A stretch of DNA of 64,000 nucleotides from Nitrospira sp. (GCA_018242665.1 JAFEBL010000006.1:62001-126000); one strand, 5' to 3'. Shown: positions 8,631 to 18,360, numbered from the stretch's first letter. The notes: generated by a model not told the origin, from the sequence alone. Program-made: numbers and translations.

Positions 8631-9776
8631 TTACGACTTCCCCATAATAATCTCTTGTGCCTTGGCCACTCCGCTGCCCAACTTGATGGGATGGCCCAGG
8701 CCTTTGATGACCATTTCCACAGCCGCCAAGGCCGTGATGACATCAAAGCTGTCGATGTAGCCCATATGTGAAATACGGAAGATCTTGCCCTTGAGGTGGT
8801 CCTGACCACCTGCCGCCGTCATCCCATACTGGGTGCGCAAATTCTTATAGACTGCCTGCCCGTCCACACCTTCCGGTGCCGAAATGGCCGTAAGTGCATC
8901 GCTTGGCCGTTCTTGCGGGAAAATGGAAAGCCCCGCCGCCTTGACGCCTTCGCGCATGGCCTTCGCCAGCATGGCATGGCGTGCAAATACCGCCTCCAGT
9001 CCTTCGGCTTTCAGGATGTTCATCACTTCCTTCAGACCTAAGATCAAGGACACTGCTGGCGTGTAGGCCGTCGTGCTCTTTTGTTGGTTCTCACGCTCCC
9101 GCTTGAAATTAAAATAGAACGCGGCGTTCTTGGCTTTATCGGCGAGACGCCAGGCCTTGTCGCTCACGCTGGCGAAGGCCAATCCCGGGGGCAGCATCAA
9201 GGCCTTCTGCGATCCTGTGATGACGACGTCCAGGCCCCACGCATCAGTCTTCAGATCGAGCACTCCCAGGGCCGTAATGGCATCCACCACGAGAATGGTG
9301 TCTTCGTACTGTTTCACAATGTCGGCCAGGGTTTTGACATCGTGTGCGACCGCCGTGGAGGTTTCGCTCGCCTGCACATAGACGGCTTTGATCGATGGGT
9401 CTTTCTTCAACGCATCAGCCACGGCTTGCGGGTCGATGGCACGCCCCCACTCCACCTTCAACTCGGTCACCTGGGCGCCGAACGTCTTACAGAGCTTCGT
9501 CCACCGCTCACCGAACTTGCCACCGTTGATCGTCAGGGCTTTGTCGCCGGGAGAGAGGAAATTGGACACCGACCCTTCCATGCCACCGGTGCCGGAGGCC
9601 GCCAGAATCAAGACATCGTTCCTGGTTTGGAACAGCCATTTCAGGTCTTCACGAACCTCGGCGAATAATTTATCGAACTCGGGCGCCCGGTGATGAATCA
9701 TCGGCCTGGCCATGGTCAGCAGCACCTCCGGAGGAACGGGGGTAGGTCCGGGAGCCAGCAAATACCGTTTGAGCAT
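8631..9776 (-). CDS. Class V PLP aminotransferase (serine/phosphoserine or alanine-glyoxylate type)
   Basis: This 381-residue protein has fold-type I features: LLAPGPTPVPP at the N-terminus, the cofactor-binding SGTGGME, VVDAITALG, and the PLP lysine in TGSQKAL. It groups with the serine-pyruvate/alanine-glyoxylate aminotransferases. Members of this group next to serA can replace SerC as phosphoserine aminotransferase, and direct adjacency to serA supports that role here. I chose the ATG at 9776 because GAGGAGG precedes it at good spacing; an upstream extension of 22 residues is not family-like. It is the first gene of the leftward aminotransferase-serA-hisZ-dnaB operon. Substrate specificity cannot be read from the sequence alone. 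Confidence 0.9.
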   Translation of the reverse strand: MLKRYLLAPGPTPVPPEVLLTMARPMIHHRAPEFDKLFAEVREDLKWLFQTRNDVLILAASGTGGMEGSVSNFLSPGDKALTINGGKFGERWTKLCKTFGAQVTELKVEWGRAIDPQAVADALKKDPSIKAVYVQASETSTAVAHDVKTLADIVKQYEDTILVVDAITALGVLDLKTDAWGLDVVITGSQKALMLPPGLAFASVSDKAWRLADKAKNAAFYFNFKRERENQQKSTTAYTPAVSLILGLKEVMNILKAEGLEAVFARHAMLAKAMREGVKAAGLSIFPQERPSDALTAISAPEGVDGQAVYKNLRTQYGMTAAGGQDHLKGKIFRISHMGYIDSFDVITALAAVEMVIKGLGHPIKLGSGVAKAQEIIMGKS

Positions 9777-10023
9777 GGGACGATCCTCCTCGCTGTGCGG
9801 AACGAACAATGTCAGGGATTTAGAAGGCGCGTACGCTACCATAGCCCCCCCTGGGTGTCAAGGTAACGGATCATGAAGATGCTTATCTTTTCAGCGTGTT
9901 CACGCCCTTGACGGAACCGGCGTCACCGAGTTTCATCTCCCACATTTCATCGGCGCCAGCGCATCGCATGCGCATGCACCTCGGCACATCCGGGGATACC
10001 TCCACCCGAACTCTTTCAATTTC

Positions 10024-10052
10024 TTGACAACCTGGCACCTCCCCGATAGGCT
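10024..10052 (+). promoter_or_regulatory. Sigma-70-type promoter for the lytic transglycosylase gene
   Basis: A perfect -35 box TTGACA (10024-10029) is followed by 17 bases and a weaker -10 box TAGGCT (10047-10052). The predicted transcript start is about 50 bases before the ATG at 10107. Confidence 0.5.
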
Positions 10053-10106
10053 ACCGTTCGAGAGTCAACAACCGCACCTTCCCTGAACAGTTTAGTGGGT
10101 GTCTTG

Positions 10107-11507
10107 ATGCATGCATGTATGTTCGGCGCTGGCGTTCGCTCGTTGCCGCTCCTCTCGCTGTGTCTGTTGTCATTGTCTTGGACAGCTCTTGCTCGGGCAG
10201 AATCGCCGCTCCCGCCTCAGGGTGAAGCCACCGCCCCCACCGAAGCGACAGAACCGGCCGAACCGGCCAATCCACTTCTCATCCAAGAGCCAGACTATAT
10301 GTTGGATGAAGAGGATCGCGAGACCGCTGCGGAAGCTGAAGCCACTGAATCGTCAACGGCCGTTGCCAGCGAACCCTCGACGGAAGTCCCGCCGGCAGAG
10401 GCTCTGCTGCAATTCAAGCCGCTGACCGGCAACACCGCCCGCTTTGCCGACTTGCTGACGCCCCCGGCGGAGGTCATTCAAGAAGCGGCAGCCGAACAAC
10501 GGCAGGAATCAGAAGGCGTCCCCGAATACAACGTGCCGATCGTCCTGGACCCCTCGGTGCAGGGCCACATTCGATTTTTTAATGTGTCCATTCGCAACCG
10601 GTTCGAGCAATGGCTCATCCGCCTCAGCCACTATCGCCCGCTGGTCGACAGCATCTTCACGGAATTCCAGCTGCCGAGCGATCTGATCTATTTGTCGTTG
10701 GTCGAAAGCGGATTCAACCCACACGCCTATTCGCGGGCGCGAGCAGCCGGGCCCTGGCAGTTCATGAAGGGAACGGCCAAAGTCTATGGGCTCCGTGTCG
10801 ATAGCTATGTGGACGAACGGCGTGACCCTGTGAAATCGACCGTGGCCGCCGCGCGCTACCTGCGGGACCTGTATGATTTGTTTGGCACCTGGCCGTTGGC
10901 CATGGCGGCTTACAATGCCGGCGAAGGCAAAGTGATGCGGGCGCTGCATACGGCGCAGGCCGAGAGCTTCTCGGATATTGCCAAGACACGGCTCATTCGT
11001 CGCGAAACGAAGGAGTATGTGCCGCGTTTCATGGCTGCGACGATCATTGCCAAGAATCCTGATCGGTACGGGTTTCCTCAGAACGATGTCCGCCCCCATC
11101 AGTTCGAGGAAGTGGTCGTGCGGAGGCCCGTTCACTTCAAGGCGATCGCCAATGTGACCGGAATTTCCTATCAGGAATTGAAGGTGCTGAATCCAGAACT
11201 CCGACGTGATGCCACGCCTCCGGATGATCCCGAATATCACCTGAAGGTGCCGGTCGGCACCAGAGAAAAGGTGGAACAGCTCCTGGAGCGGGCTCCGACC
11301 CACAAATTTCCACCCATGCCGGTTCCGGTTAAGGGCCGACATTTCAAGAGCGATCCTGACTCCGGACATTGGTACAAAGTCCGTGTCGGCGACTCCTTGG
11401 AGAAAATCGCGAAGCGATTCAACATCTCCGTCAAGACCCTCAAGTCCAGCAACAACTTGACGGGCCCCACCATCAAGGCAGGGAGCCGCCTCGTCATTGC
11501 CAACTGA
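10107..11507 (+). CDS. MltD-like membrane-bound lytic murein transglycosylase with LysM
   Basis: The protein has a signal peptide, an Ala/Pro/Glu-rich linker of about 100 residues, then an SLT (lysozyme-like) domain with the catalytic Glu in LSLVESGFNPHA and the motifs AAGPWQFM and MAAYNAGEGKV. A C-terminal LysM domain (WYKVRVGDSLEKIAKRF) binds peptidoglycan. It cleaves the glycan strands of murein in the periplasm, as MltD does. A GTG 12 bases upstream (10095) is an alternative start; neither has a strong Shine-Dalgarno. It is transcribed away from the serine operon and toward the convergent YfgM-like gene. Confidence 0.9.
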   Translation: MHACMFGAGVRSLPLLSLCLLSLSWTALARAESPLPPQGEATAPTEATEPAEPANPLLIQEPDYMLDEEDRETAAEAEATESSTAVASEPSTEVPPAEALLQFKPLTGNTARFADLLTPPAEVIQEAAAEQRQESEGVPEYNVPIVLDPSVQGHIRFFNVSIRNRFEQWLIRLSHYRPLVDSIFTEFQLPSDLIYLSLVESGFNPHAYSRARAAGPWQFMKGTAKVYGLRVDSYVDERRDPVKSTVAAARYLRDLYDLFGTWPLAMAAYNAGEGKVMRALHTAQAESFSDIAKTRLIRRETKEYVPRFMAATIIAKNPDRYGFPQNDVRPHQFEEVVVRRPVHFKAIANVTGISYQELKVLNPELRRDATPPDDPEYHLKVPVGTREKVEQLLERAPTHKFPPMPVPVKGRHFKSDPDSGHWYKVRVGDSLEKIAKRFNISVKTLKSSNNLTGPTIKAGSRLVIAN

Positions 11508-11560
11508 GGCAACCCAGACCGATCACTGTTTTCTGATAGGGAACTTTCAGGAAGACAGAA

Positions 11561-12403
11561 CTACGGCTGCGGCTTCTTTTTTGCGGCTGGAGCGGCTGAT
11601 TTGCCCGACGCCGCCTTGGCAGGCTTTTCAGGCTGTGGCGCTGGCGCGCTGGCTGCCGGGGCCGGTGGCGTCGCGGCTGCTGGGGTCTCAGGCGTCTTCT
11701 TCACCTCCAAGACCTTCACCCGGACCGCGGCTTCGCTGGTGAAGGGCGAATTGGGATAGTTCTTCATCAAGTCCTGGTAGTGAGCGATAGCCCCTTCCGG
11801 CCTCGACTGTGACTCCTCAATCTTCGCTAACTCGAACAAAACATGATCTTTGTTCAAGGCTCCTGGAATCTCAAGGATTCCGGTGAAGGCTTTGACCGCC
11901 TGGTCTCGATCGCCCTTGGCCAAAAAGGCATAGGCGAGCCGTTGTTGGACGAGCCCCAGAAGCGAGGTATTCGAACTGTAGAGCAGCATGAAGCGCTTAT
12001 AGGTTTCAATACCGGCATCGACCTGATTCGCAAGGACTTGGGCGTTCCCGAGGTGGAACAGCGCCACAGGCGCCACAGGACTCCGCGGGTATTGGTCGAC
12101 GACTTGCTGATAGAGGTTGATCGCCTGCGTCAGCTGTTCCTGACTTTTTTTCGGGTCGTCAGCGGGCCGATTGAGATAATGCAGCGTGGCTTCCTGGTCG
12201 AGTTCCCTGGCCTTCAAGGTTGATTGGTAGTCGTACCAGATCACGCCTGCAACCACGGCCCCCGCAACCAACACCACCCCCACCCCAACCAACAACGCAC
12301 GCCGCTGCTCCTGCAACACATGCAGAAACCGGTCGACGCCACTGATCAAGTGGGCTTCGTCGAGTGGATCCTCTTTTTCAGGAACTCTGATGCGATAACT
12401 CAT
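11561..12403 (-). CDS. YfgM/BamD-like TPR membrane protein
   Basis: This 280-residue protein has a short cytoplasmic N-terminus, one transmembrane helix (LLVGVGVVLVAGAVVAGVIW), and a periplasmic TPR region (DQYPRSPVAPVALFHLGNA, LMKNYPNSPFTSEAAVRV). The tail is low-complexity and rich in Ala, Pro and Lys. This matches the YfgM-type ancillary Sec-translocon/chaperone family, which also resembles the TPR of BamD/YbgF proteins. The Ala/Pro/Lys tail is unusual for YfgM and may be a cell-wall-spanning spacer. It is divergent from bioF, sharing a 119-base upstream region. Confidence 0.75.
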   Translation of the reverse strand: MSYRIRVPEKEDPLDEAHLISGVDRFLHVLQEQRRALLVGVGVVLVAGAVVAGVIWYDYQSTLKARELDQEATLHYLNRPADDPKKSQEQLTQAINLYQQVVDQYPRSPVAPVALFHLGNAQVLANQVDAGIETYKRFMLLYSSNTSLLGLVQQRLAYAFLAKGDRDQAVKAFTGILEIPGALNKDHVLFELAKIEESQSRPEGAIAHYQDLMKNYPNSPFTSEAAVRVKVLEVKKTPETPAAATPPAPAASAPAPQPEKPAKAASGKSAAPAAKKKPQP

Positions 12404-12522
12404 GGACGGGAAGTCGTCTCGTTGAGCAACAAGAAACGGTCGTTTCTGAGAACCGTCCGCCTTATACTAGGGACCACTCAGGCTTGTCAAATAGGAGGCT
12501 CCCGTCAGAGGCTCACCGTCCG

Positions 12523-13683
12523 ATGTTCGAACAGCATCTGCAAAAACTCCAGGATCACCACCTCCTTCGCCGGCTTCGCACTATCGCCTCTGCGACAGGA
12601 CCGACAGTGGTGCTGGAGGGGCGTGAAGTTCTTCTGCTGTCATCAAACAATTACCTCGGGTTAGCCACTCACCCTTCTGTCGTGGCGGCAGCAATCGCGG
12701 GCACACGGCAATTCGGCGCCGGCGCCGGCGCAGCCCGCCTGGTCTGCGGCAGCCTGACGCCTCATCAGGCACTGGAAGCCGCACTCGCCCGGTTTAAAGG
12801 CACCGAGGCGGCGCTGACCTTCGCCGCCGGGTATCTTGCCAATATCGGGGTCATTCCTACCCTGATTGGAAAAGAAGGATTCATCCTCGCCGACCGCTTA
12901 TGCCACGCCAGCCTGATCGACGGCTGCCGCCTCAGCGGGGCCACGTTTCGCGTGTATCACCATTGTGACATGCATCACCTGGAGCGGTTGCTGGCCCGTC
13001 GTCCCGCAGGCAAACCCACGCTGATCGTCACCGATGGGCTCTTCAGCATGGACGGCGACATTGCGCCGATGCAGGACATTACACAGCTGGCCGAACGGTA
13101 CGGTGCCATGATCTATGTCGACGATGCACATGGCACCGGCATCCTGGGACGCACAGGACGAGGCACCTTGGAGCATTGCGAGGTCGAATCCCGCGTGCCC
13201 TTCCACATGGGAACCCTGAGCAAAGCCCTCGGAAGTTCGGGAGGCTACCTAACCGGTTCCGCGTCTTTCATTGCCTATCTGGTGAATACCTGCCGGAGCT
13301 TTACCTATACGACTGCGCCGACACCGGGCAGCGCCGCTGCCGCGGCTGCCGCGCTTGAGATCATCGAACAAGAACCGGAGCGACGTGTCCGGTTATGGGA
13401 AAATCGCGCACAGCTGGCACAGGGACTTCTTCAGCTCGGCTTTCAACTGGCCGCATCGGCCAGCCCGATCCTACCCATCATCGTCGGCGATCCTGATCGC
13501 GCCATGACGATGGCTCAGTCGCTCCTCGATCACGGGGTGTACGCTCCAGCGATTCGCCCTCCAACCGTCCCCCCCGCAACCAGCAGAATTCGTCTCACCA
13601 TCACCGCCGATCACACCACCGAGCAGATCGATCGCGCCCTTGCACTCCTTAAACAGGCCGGGCGCGCCATCAATCTGATTTGA
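12523..13683 (+). CDS. bioF: 8-amino-7-oxononanoate synthase
   Basis: This alpha-oxoamine synthase of about 386 residues has SSNNYLGLATHP at the N-terminus, ADRLCHASLIDG, the PLP-site VDDAHGTG and the Schiff-base lysine in TLSKALGSSGGY. The segments MDGDIAPM and VDDAHGTG resemble BioF more than the related glycine C-acetyltransferase Kbl. It condenses pimeloyl-ACP and alanine in biotin synthesis. No other bio gene is adjacent, so the pathway role rests on family resemblance. I prefer the ATG at 12523; a TTG start at 12484 would also be in frame. A -10-like TATACT lies at 12463-12468. Confidence 0.85.
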   Translation: MFEQHLQKLQDHHLLRRLRTIASATGPTVVLEGREVLLLSSNNYLGLATHPSVVAAAIAGTRQFGAGAGAARLVCGSLTPHQALEAALARFKGTEAALTFAAGYLANIGVIPTLIGKEGFILADRLCHASLIDGCRLSGATFRVYHHCDMHHLERLLARRPAGKPTLIVTDGLFSMDGDIAPMQDITQLAERYGAMIYVDDAHGTGILGRTGRGTLEHCEVESRVPFHMGTLSKALGSSGGYLTGSASFIAYLVNTCRSFTYTTAPTPGSAAAAAAALEIIEQEPERRVRLWENRAQLAQGLLQLGFQLAASASPILPIIVGDPDRAMTMAQSLLDHGVYAPAIRPPTVPPATSRIRLTITADHTTEQIDRALALLKQAGRAINLI

Positions 13684-13863
13684 TCGAACACTCGACCTGG
13701 CGAACCGCTGAAGGCCCTCGCTTCCAGCCCCGTTTCTTCTGGATATTTTCTTGATTTCCCCCCTTCCTATGGCATGATCGAAACAGTTCCACGAGCCATG
13801 ATTGTGCGATTCATCCCTACACTTGTTTCCTACACTGTTTCTTAACTCATATGGAGTGTTCCG

Positions 13864-14919
13864 ATGATTGATATCTCCAAACTGTTGACCTTTGGCGTCC
13901 AGCAGGGAGCCTCGGACTGCCACATCAGCGCCGGCGAGCCGCCGATGATTCGCCTGCACGGCGACTTGAAGAAACTCGACCACCCTCCCCTGACACAGGA
14001 TGAAACCCACGCGCTCATCTATGACATGATGAGCGATGCACAGCGCAAGAATTTCGAAGAACATCGGGAATGCGACTTCTCCTTCGACCTCGGCGACATC
14101 GCCCGTTTCCGGGTGAACGTGTTCGTCCAAGGCCGCGGGTTGGGCGCCGTCTTCCGGACCATTCCCACCGAGATTCTGCCGCTCGAAAAGTTGGGCATGC
14201 CCCCCATTCTCCGGCAGCTCTGCGACCGGGAAAAGGGCCTGATCCTGGTGACTGGGCCGACCGGCTCAGGAAAATCCACCACGCTCGCCGGCATGATCGA
14301 CTATCTCAACAACACCTTCGAGGGCCACATTCTCACGATCGAAGATCCGGTGGAGTTTGTGCACAAATCAAAAAAATGTCTGGTGAACCAGCGAGAGCTG
14401 GGCGTGCACACCTTGTCATTTGCCAATGCGCTGCGTGCCGCGCTCCGCGAAGACCCCGATATCATTCTCGTCGGTGAAATGCGGGATCTGGATACGATCC
14501 AACTGGCCTTAACCGCCGCCGAAACCGGACACCTGGTGTTCGCCACCCTCCACACCTCCAGCGCGCCGAAAACCATTGACCGCATCATCGACGCGTTCCC
14601 GCCGAATCAGCAGGCACAGGTCCGTGCGCAGCTGTCGGAAACGCTGGAAGCGGTGTTGACGCAAACGCTGCTTAAGAAGAAGAGCGGCGGCCGCATCGCT
14701 GCGGTGGAAATCATGGTGGGAACCACGGCCGTACGAAACCTCATTCGCGAAGGCAAGCTGCATCAGATTCCCGGTATCATGCAGGCCAGCCAGAAAGACG
14801 GCATGCAGACCATGGACATGGCCTTGATCGATCTGGCCACGCGCGGCCTCGTCACCAAAGCCGAAGCCCAGTCGCGCAGCATGAATCCCAACCTGTTCAA
14901 TGCGGCCGGCGCTGCCTAA
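13864..14919 (+). CDS. pilT: Type IV pilus retraction ATPase PilT
   Basis: This 351-residue hexameric secretion ATPase has Walker A GPTGSGKST (131-139), the Asp box around TIEDPVEFVH, Walker B ILVGEMRDLDT and a His box HTSSAPKTIDRI. The N-terminal PAS-like domain starts with the PilT-typical GASDCHISAGEPP. It depolymerises pili to power twitching and DNA uptake. The preferred start has only a weak Shine-Dalgarno (TGGAGTGTTCCG). A second paralogue follows 51 bases later on the same strand, so the two form an operon. Confidence 0.95.
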   Translation: MIDISKLLTFGVQQGASDCHISAGEPPMIRLHGDLKKLDHPPLTQDETHALIYDMMSDAQRKNFEEHRECDFSFDLGDIARFRVNVFVQGRGLGAVFRTIPTEILPLEKLGMPPILRQLCDREKGLILVTGPTGSGKSTTLAGMIDYLNNTFEGHILTIEDPVEFVHKSKKCLVNQRELGVHTLSFANALRAALREDPDIILVGEMRDLDTIQLALTAAETGHLVFATLHTSSAPKTIDRIIDAFPPNQQAQVRAQLSETLEAVLTQTLLKKKSGGRIAAVEIMVGTTAVRNLIREGKLHQIPGIMQASQKDGMQTMDMALIDLATRGLVTKAEAQSRSMNPNLFNAAGAA

Positions 14920-14970
14920 CCAGGCGTCGTATCGGTTACCGTTCTGAGCGAGTAACAGAAGAGGCATGCC

Positions 14971-16134
14971 ATGGAAGTTCGCACACTCCTCGAAGTGATG
15001 GTCAAACAAGAGTCCTCCGACCTCTATCTGACCGTCGATGCGCCCCCCATCTACCGCATCCATGGCTCGACGCATCGAACCGATGCCCCACCCTTCACCA
15101 ACGAGCAGTTGGAATCGTTGGCGCTCGCGCTCATGCGGGGACAACAACGGGGCGAATTCGAGGAGAAGATGGAGATGAACCTGGCCTTGTATTACAAGGA
15201 CCTGGGACGTTTCCGCGTGAATATCTTCCGCCAAAAGGGCAACGTCGGGCTGGTGTTCCGGCACATCAAGGCGGAGATCATGACGGTGGAGCAGTTGGAT
15301 CTGCCACCCATCGTCAAAGATATCGCCATGACGAAACGAGGGTTGGTGCTCGTCGTCGGCGCCACGGGATCAGGAAAGTCCACGACCTTGGCCGCGATGA
15401 TCGATCACCGGAACACGGTGCATGCGGGACACATCATCAGTGTGGAAGATCCGATTGAGTTCGTTCATCACCACAAGAAATCGATCGTGACCCAGCGCGA
15501 AGTCGGTTTCGATACCCATTCATTCGGCAACGCGCTCAAGAACACGCTGCGGCAGGCTCCGGACGTGATCCTGATCGGAGAAATCCGGGATACGGAAACG
15601 ATGGAAGCCGCGATTACGTTTGCGGAAACCGGACATCTCTGCCTTGGGACGCTGCACTCAAACAATGCGAATCAATCCATCGAACGCATCATGAACTTTT
15701 TCCCGGTGGAACGACATGCGCAGATCTATCTGCAACTCTCACTGAACCTCAGGGCCATCATTTCCCAGCGGCTCATCCCGTCGCTTGATAATCGCCGGGT
15801 TCCCGCACTGGAAATCATGCTGGACACGCCGCGCATCAAGGACCTCATCAAGCGATCAGAAATCGACACATTGAAGGAAGCGATGGAACAGGGCATTGAC
15901 GAAGGCTGCCAGACGTTCGACCACGTGCTGCTGCAACTCTACAAGGCCGGCAAAATCAGCATCGAACAGGCGCTGATCAACGCCGACAGCGCGAACAATC
16001 TTCGCCTGAAAATCAAGCTGGCAGGGCTCAAGGGCGATGAGGCGGTTGCTGCGCTCCTGGACAAGAATGACCGCGAGGAAAAGGGATTCCAGATCCAGGG
16101 ACAGATGGGTCAAGGTGCAGGCAAGAAACGGTAA
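14971..16134 (+). CDS. pilU: PilT-dependent retraction ATPase PilU
   Basis: This 387-residue PilT paralogue has Walker A GATGSGKST (130-138), SVEDPIEFVHH, Walker B ILIGEIRDTET and a His box HSNNANQSIERIMNFFP. The C-terminal extension beyond the ATPase core and the HSNNANQ motif are typical of PilU, which assists PilT under load. It follows pilT with a 51-base gap. Its stop lies 6 bases from the end of the convergent cytochrome gene. Confidence 0.93.
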   Translation: MEVRTLLEVMVKQESSDLYLTVDAPPIYRIHGSTHRTDAPPFTNEQLESLALALMRGQQRGEFEEKMEMNLALYYKDLGRFRVNIFRQKGNVGLVFRHIKAEIMTVEQLDLPPIVKDIAMTKRGLVLVVGATGSGKSTTLAAMIDHRNTVHAGHIISVEDPIEFVHHHKKSIVTQREVGFDTHSFGNALKNTLRQAPDVILIGEIRDTETMEAAITFAETGHLCLGTLHSNNANQSIERIMNFFPVERHAQIYLQLSLNLRAIISQRLIPSLDNRRVPALEIMLDTPRIKDLIKRSEIDTLKEAMEQGIDEGCQTFDHVLLQLYKAGKISIEQALINADSANNLRLKIKLAGLKGDEAVAALLDKNDREEKGFQIQGQMGQGAGKKR

Positions 16135-16140
16135 GAGCCA

Positions 16141-16662
16141 TTAGTGGGCGTCCGGCCGCGATTCTCCCGTGATCGGTTCGAGATACGACGCGATCGCACT
16201 CAACGCTCCCGCACTCAATTTTCTTCCATACCACGTCGGCATCGTATTTGGGGGGAACCCAGGGACCACATAGGTTCCTGGCGACACAATTGACTCCACG
16301 ATATACTCCCGAATCGTCTGCGCCTGCCCCTTATATTGCGGGTCGGTCAAACGGCTAGGCCCATTCTTGCCCAGCCACAGCGGTGGGCCCACCTTCCCGT
16401 TAGCCCCAGCAATCCCCGGAATCTGATGGCAAACCGTACAGCCGGCGCGCACGAACAGTTCCTGAATCGGCTCCTCGCCGGTCACCAAGGGCATCATCGT
16501 GGGGTCAATCTGAGGAACCGCCGGAGGAACGGGTGAGGAGGTGGGGGACTGTTGAATCCCGGCCAAGGCAATCAGCAGGACAAATCCAGCCACGAGAGCC
16601 GCAACAGCCTTGTTCTTTTGATTCGAGGGTGGAACCGATGAGGAAGAGGTTGGACCAAGCAT
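16141..16662 (-). CDS. Membrane-anchored single-haem cytochrome c
   Basis: This protein of about 173 residues has one hydrophobic N-terminal anchor (VAALVAGFVLLIALAGI), a Pro/Ser-rich linker and a c-type haem site CTVCH near the middle. A Met in NTMPTWYG is the likely distal ligand. It is a periplasmic electron carrier; donor and acceptor cannot be deduced. A GTG 36 bases upstream (16698) could extend it. It lies 92 bases downstream of the SUMF1-domain gene on the same strand and ends 6 bases from the convergent pilU stop. Confidence 0.85.
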   Translation of the reverse strand: MLGPTSSSSVPPSNQKNKAVAALVAGFVLLIALAGIQQSPTSSPVPPAVPQIDPTMMPLVTGEEPIQELFVRAGCTVCHQIPGIAGANGKVGPPLWLGKNGPSRLTDPQYKGQAQTIREYIVESIVSPGTYVVPGFPPNTMPTWYGRKLSAGALSAIASYLEPITGESRPDAH

Positions 16663-16754
16663 ACGAGGAAAACGACCCTTACACAGCTGTTGAGGCACGC
16701 TGACTGCAAACGCCTGAGCGGGACACCCGACTCAGTTCGACGAATCGCCAGTCG

Positions 16755-17612
16755 CTACTTTGATGCATCCATGGCGCAGCGAAACCCGATCGCACGGTCC
16801 TGAAAATCCGGTTCCGCCGAAACACGAGCCGATGATCGCAAGGCCACCGGGAGATCGGACCAGGACCCGCCGCGAATCACCTTCTTCTCCCCTTTTGCCG
16901 GGCCAGTCGGATTCTTGTCTGGGCTTTTTGCATAATATTCACGATCGTACCAGTCAGCGACCCATTCAGCCGCATTGCCGGCCATGTGGTGCAGACCATA
17001 GGGGCTTCGTCCACCCTCCTTTAATCCGTGGCGAACGCTCATGCCTTCAATACCGCCGGCCACATTCACGAGCGTAACCGCCTCGCTCACCCACACTCCG
17101 CGATTATAGTTGGCAATGTCCACAAACGGCTGCATATGCCCCCAGGGATATCGTCGCCCATCGGTTCCCCTCGCCCCCTTTTCCCATTCAGCTTCTGTCG
17201 GGAGCCTCTTCCCTGCCCAGGTACAGTAGGCTGACGCATCAGCCCAACTCATCCCGACCGCCGGACGATCGCCCACTGTTTCGGCTGCTTCATCATCCCA
17301 GGTCGGCGGAGCATCGCGCTGCGCTTCCTGAAGGAACTTCCGATAGAGCCGGAGAGACACCTCGTATCGATCAATCAGATAGGCATCAAGATGTACGACA
17401 TGCTCCGGGCGTTCTGCCGGCAGGCCCTCAGTGCTTCCCATCGTAAACGCCCCGGCTGGAATCAACACCATCGGCGCGCCGTCTTTCCCTGGCATAGCCT
17501 CGGGAGTTCCTTGCTGGCCGGCTGTCGCAGGCGCTGGTTCCTCGGCCGCGATGCCCCAGGTTCCGGAAAACAGCATTGCAGACATCACCACCGACATACC
17601 GAATAGACGCAT
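16755..17612 (-). CDS. SUMF1/formylglycine-generating-enzyme-fold exported protein
   Basis: This 285-residue protein has a signal peptide (cleavage near GIAAEE) and a complete FGE-sulfatase/SUMF1 domain. The domain starts at MVLIPAGAFTMGS and includes RLPTEAEWEKGARG, YGLHHMAGNAAEWVADWY, VIRGGSWSD and the C-terminal GFRCAMD. I see no Cys pair typical of true formylglycine-generating enzymes and no sulfatase gene nearby. A binding or structural role in the periplasm is therefore more likely than Cys oxidation. I chose the ATG at 17612 because GGGAGG precedes it; the longer open frame upstream (to 17960) lacks protein-like character. Confidence 0.85.
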   Translation of the reverse strand: MRLFGMSVVMSAMLFSGTWGIAAEEPAPATAGQQGTPEAMPGKDGAPMVLIPAGAFTMGSTEGLPAERPEHVVHLDAYLIDRYEVSLRLYRKFLQEAQRDAPPTWDDEAAETVGDRPAVGMSWADASAYCTWAGKRLPTEAEWEKGARGTDGRRYPWGHMQPFVDIANYNRGVWVSEAVTLVNVAGGIEGMSVRHGLKEGGRSPYGLHHMAGNAAEWVADWYDREYYAKSPDKNPTGPAKGEKKVIRGGSWSDLPVALRSSARVSAEPDFQDRAIGFRCAMDASK

Positions 17613-17805
17613 ACAGACCTCCCACCCGAGAGACGCGTGCCAGCAATCAGACGTCACACTTCGACAAAGTGTACCCGTGCATGGCACCAAACTCAACTGG
17701 ACAACCGACGGACAATAACCTGTGACGCGGTGGTTGCAAAGGGTGCCGGATGCCATGACTGGACGACGGGAGACAGCGGTGAGGACGACAGCTTCGTGAA
17801 CACAC

Positions 17806-17836
17806 ATCGGCCGGCAGGGGGGACCTGCCGGCCGAT
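17806..17836 (-). terminator. Strong stem-loop after the lipoprotein gene
   Basis: A perfect 13-bp GC-rich inverted repeat (17806-17818 with 17824-17836) with a 5-base loop lies 29 bases past the lipoprotein stop. There is no clear T-run afterwards, so it may be a Rho-assisted terminator or an mRNA-stabilising hairpin. Confidence 0.6.
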
Positions 17837-17865
17837 CAACTGGCGGGCAACGGCGGAGGCGGGGG

Positions 17866-18360
17866 TTACCGGGCGAGTTCGGCCACTCGACGCTCATGAT
17901 CCTTGACGGCTCGCGCCGCCGTGAGATCCGAACGTTCCAACAGATGTTGCAACACCTCATGCTTGAGCTGAACCATCAACGCTTTATGATGGAGGGAGGA
18001 AACTGAAGCGTCCTGGAGCAGATTCAACCAACCGATCGTCGCACCCTCATATCGACTGTTCGGCATCGCCGTGCGCAACTCCTGAAAAACCGTAATGGCA
18101 TCTGCCCGATTCTCGAACAACGCCACTAATGCACGGGTATAGTACGCATCTTCGCAGGCAGGGCCCTTATGGCAATTCTTCATTCGTACATCCTGGGCAT
18201 GAGCAATCACCTGAAGCGGTTTTAACTCTCCGGGATCAGCCTGAAAAAAGGCGCTACTCGGGAGCGTGGTGGACGACCCGGGCTGCATCGTCGTGCAGCC
18301 TTCGATCCCTCCGATCATCACTATCCAGAACGCAGCATAAAGAATGGTTCGTTGCGACAT
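17866..18360 (-). CDS. Small hypothetical lipoprotein
   Basis: This 164-residue protein has a clean lipoprotein signal ending in GIEGC. I chose the ATG at 18360 because GAGGAGG precedes it at good spacing. The mature part is mostly helical, with a TPR-like middle (CEDAYYTRALVALFENRADAITVFQELRTAMPNSRY) and a charged C-terminus. No family is certain; it faintly resembles QseG/YfhG-type outer-membrane lipoproteins. It is followed by the SUMF1-domain gene after 253 bases and a strong stem-loop, so it is probably monocistronic. Confidence 0.75.
   Translation of the reverse strand: MSQRTILYAAFWIVMIGGIEGCTTMQPGSSTTLPSSAFFQADPGELKPLQVIAHAQDVRMKNCHKGPACEDAYYTRALVALFENRADAITVFQELRTAMPNSRYEGATIGWLNLLQDASVSSLHHKALMVQLKHEVLQHLLERSDLTAARAVKDHERRVAELAR

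Noticed and set aside
10509-11369. Long minus-strand frame (286 codons)
   Set aside because: It lies wholly opposite the lytic transglycosylase gene, which has full SLT and LysM motifs; the antisense product matches nothing.
16755-17960. 401-residue version of the SUMF1-domain protein
   Set aside because: The first 116 residues are not protein-like and precede a clear signal peptide with a good Shine-Dalgarno at 17612.
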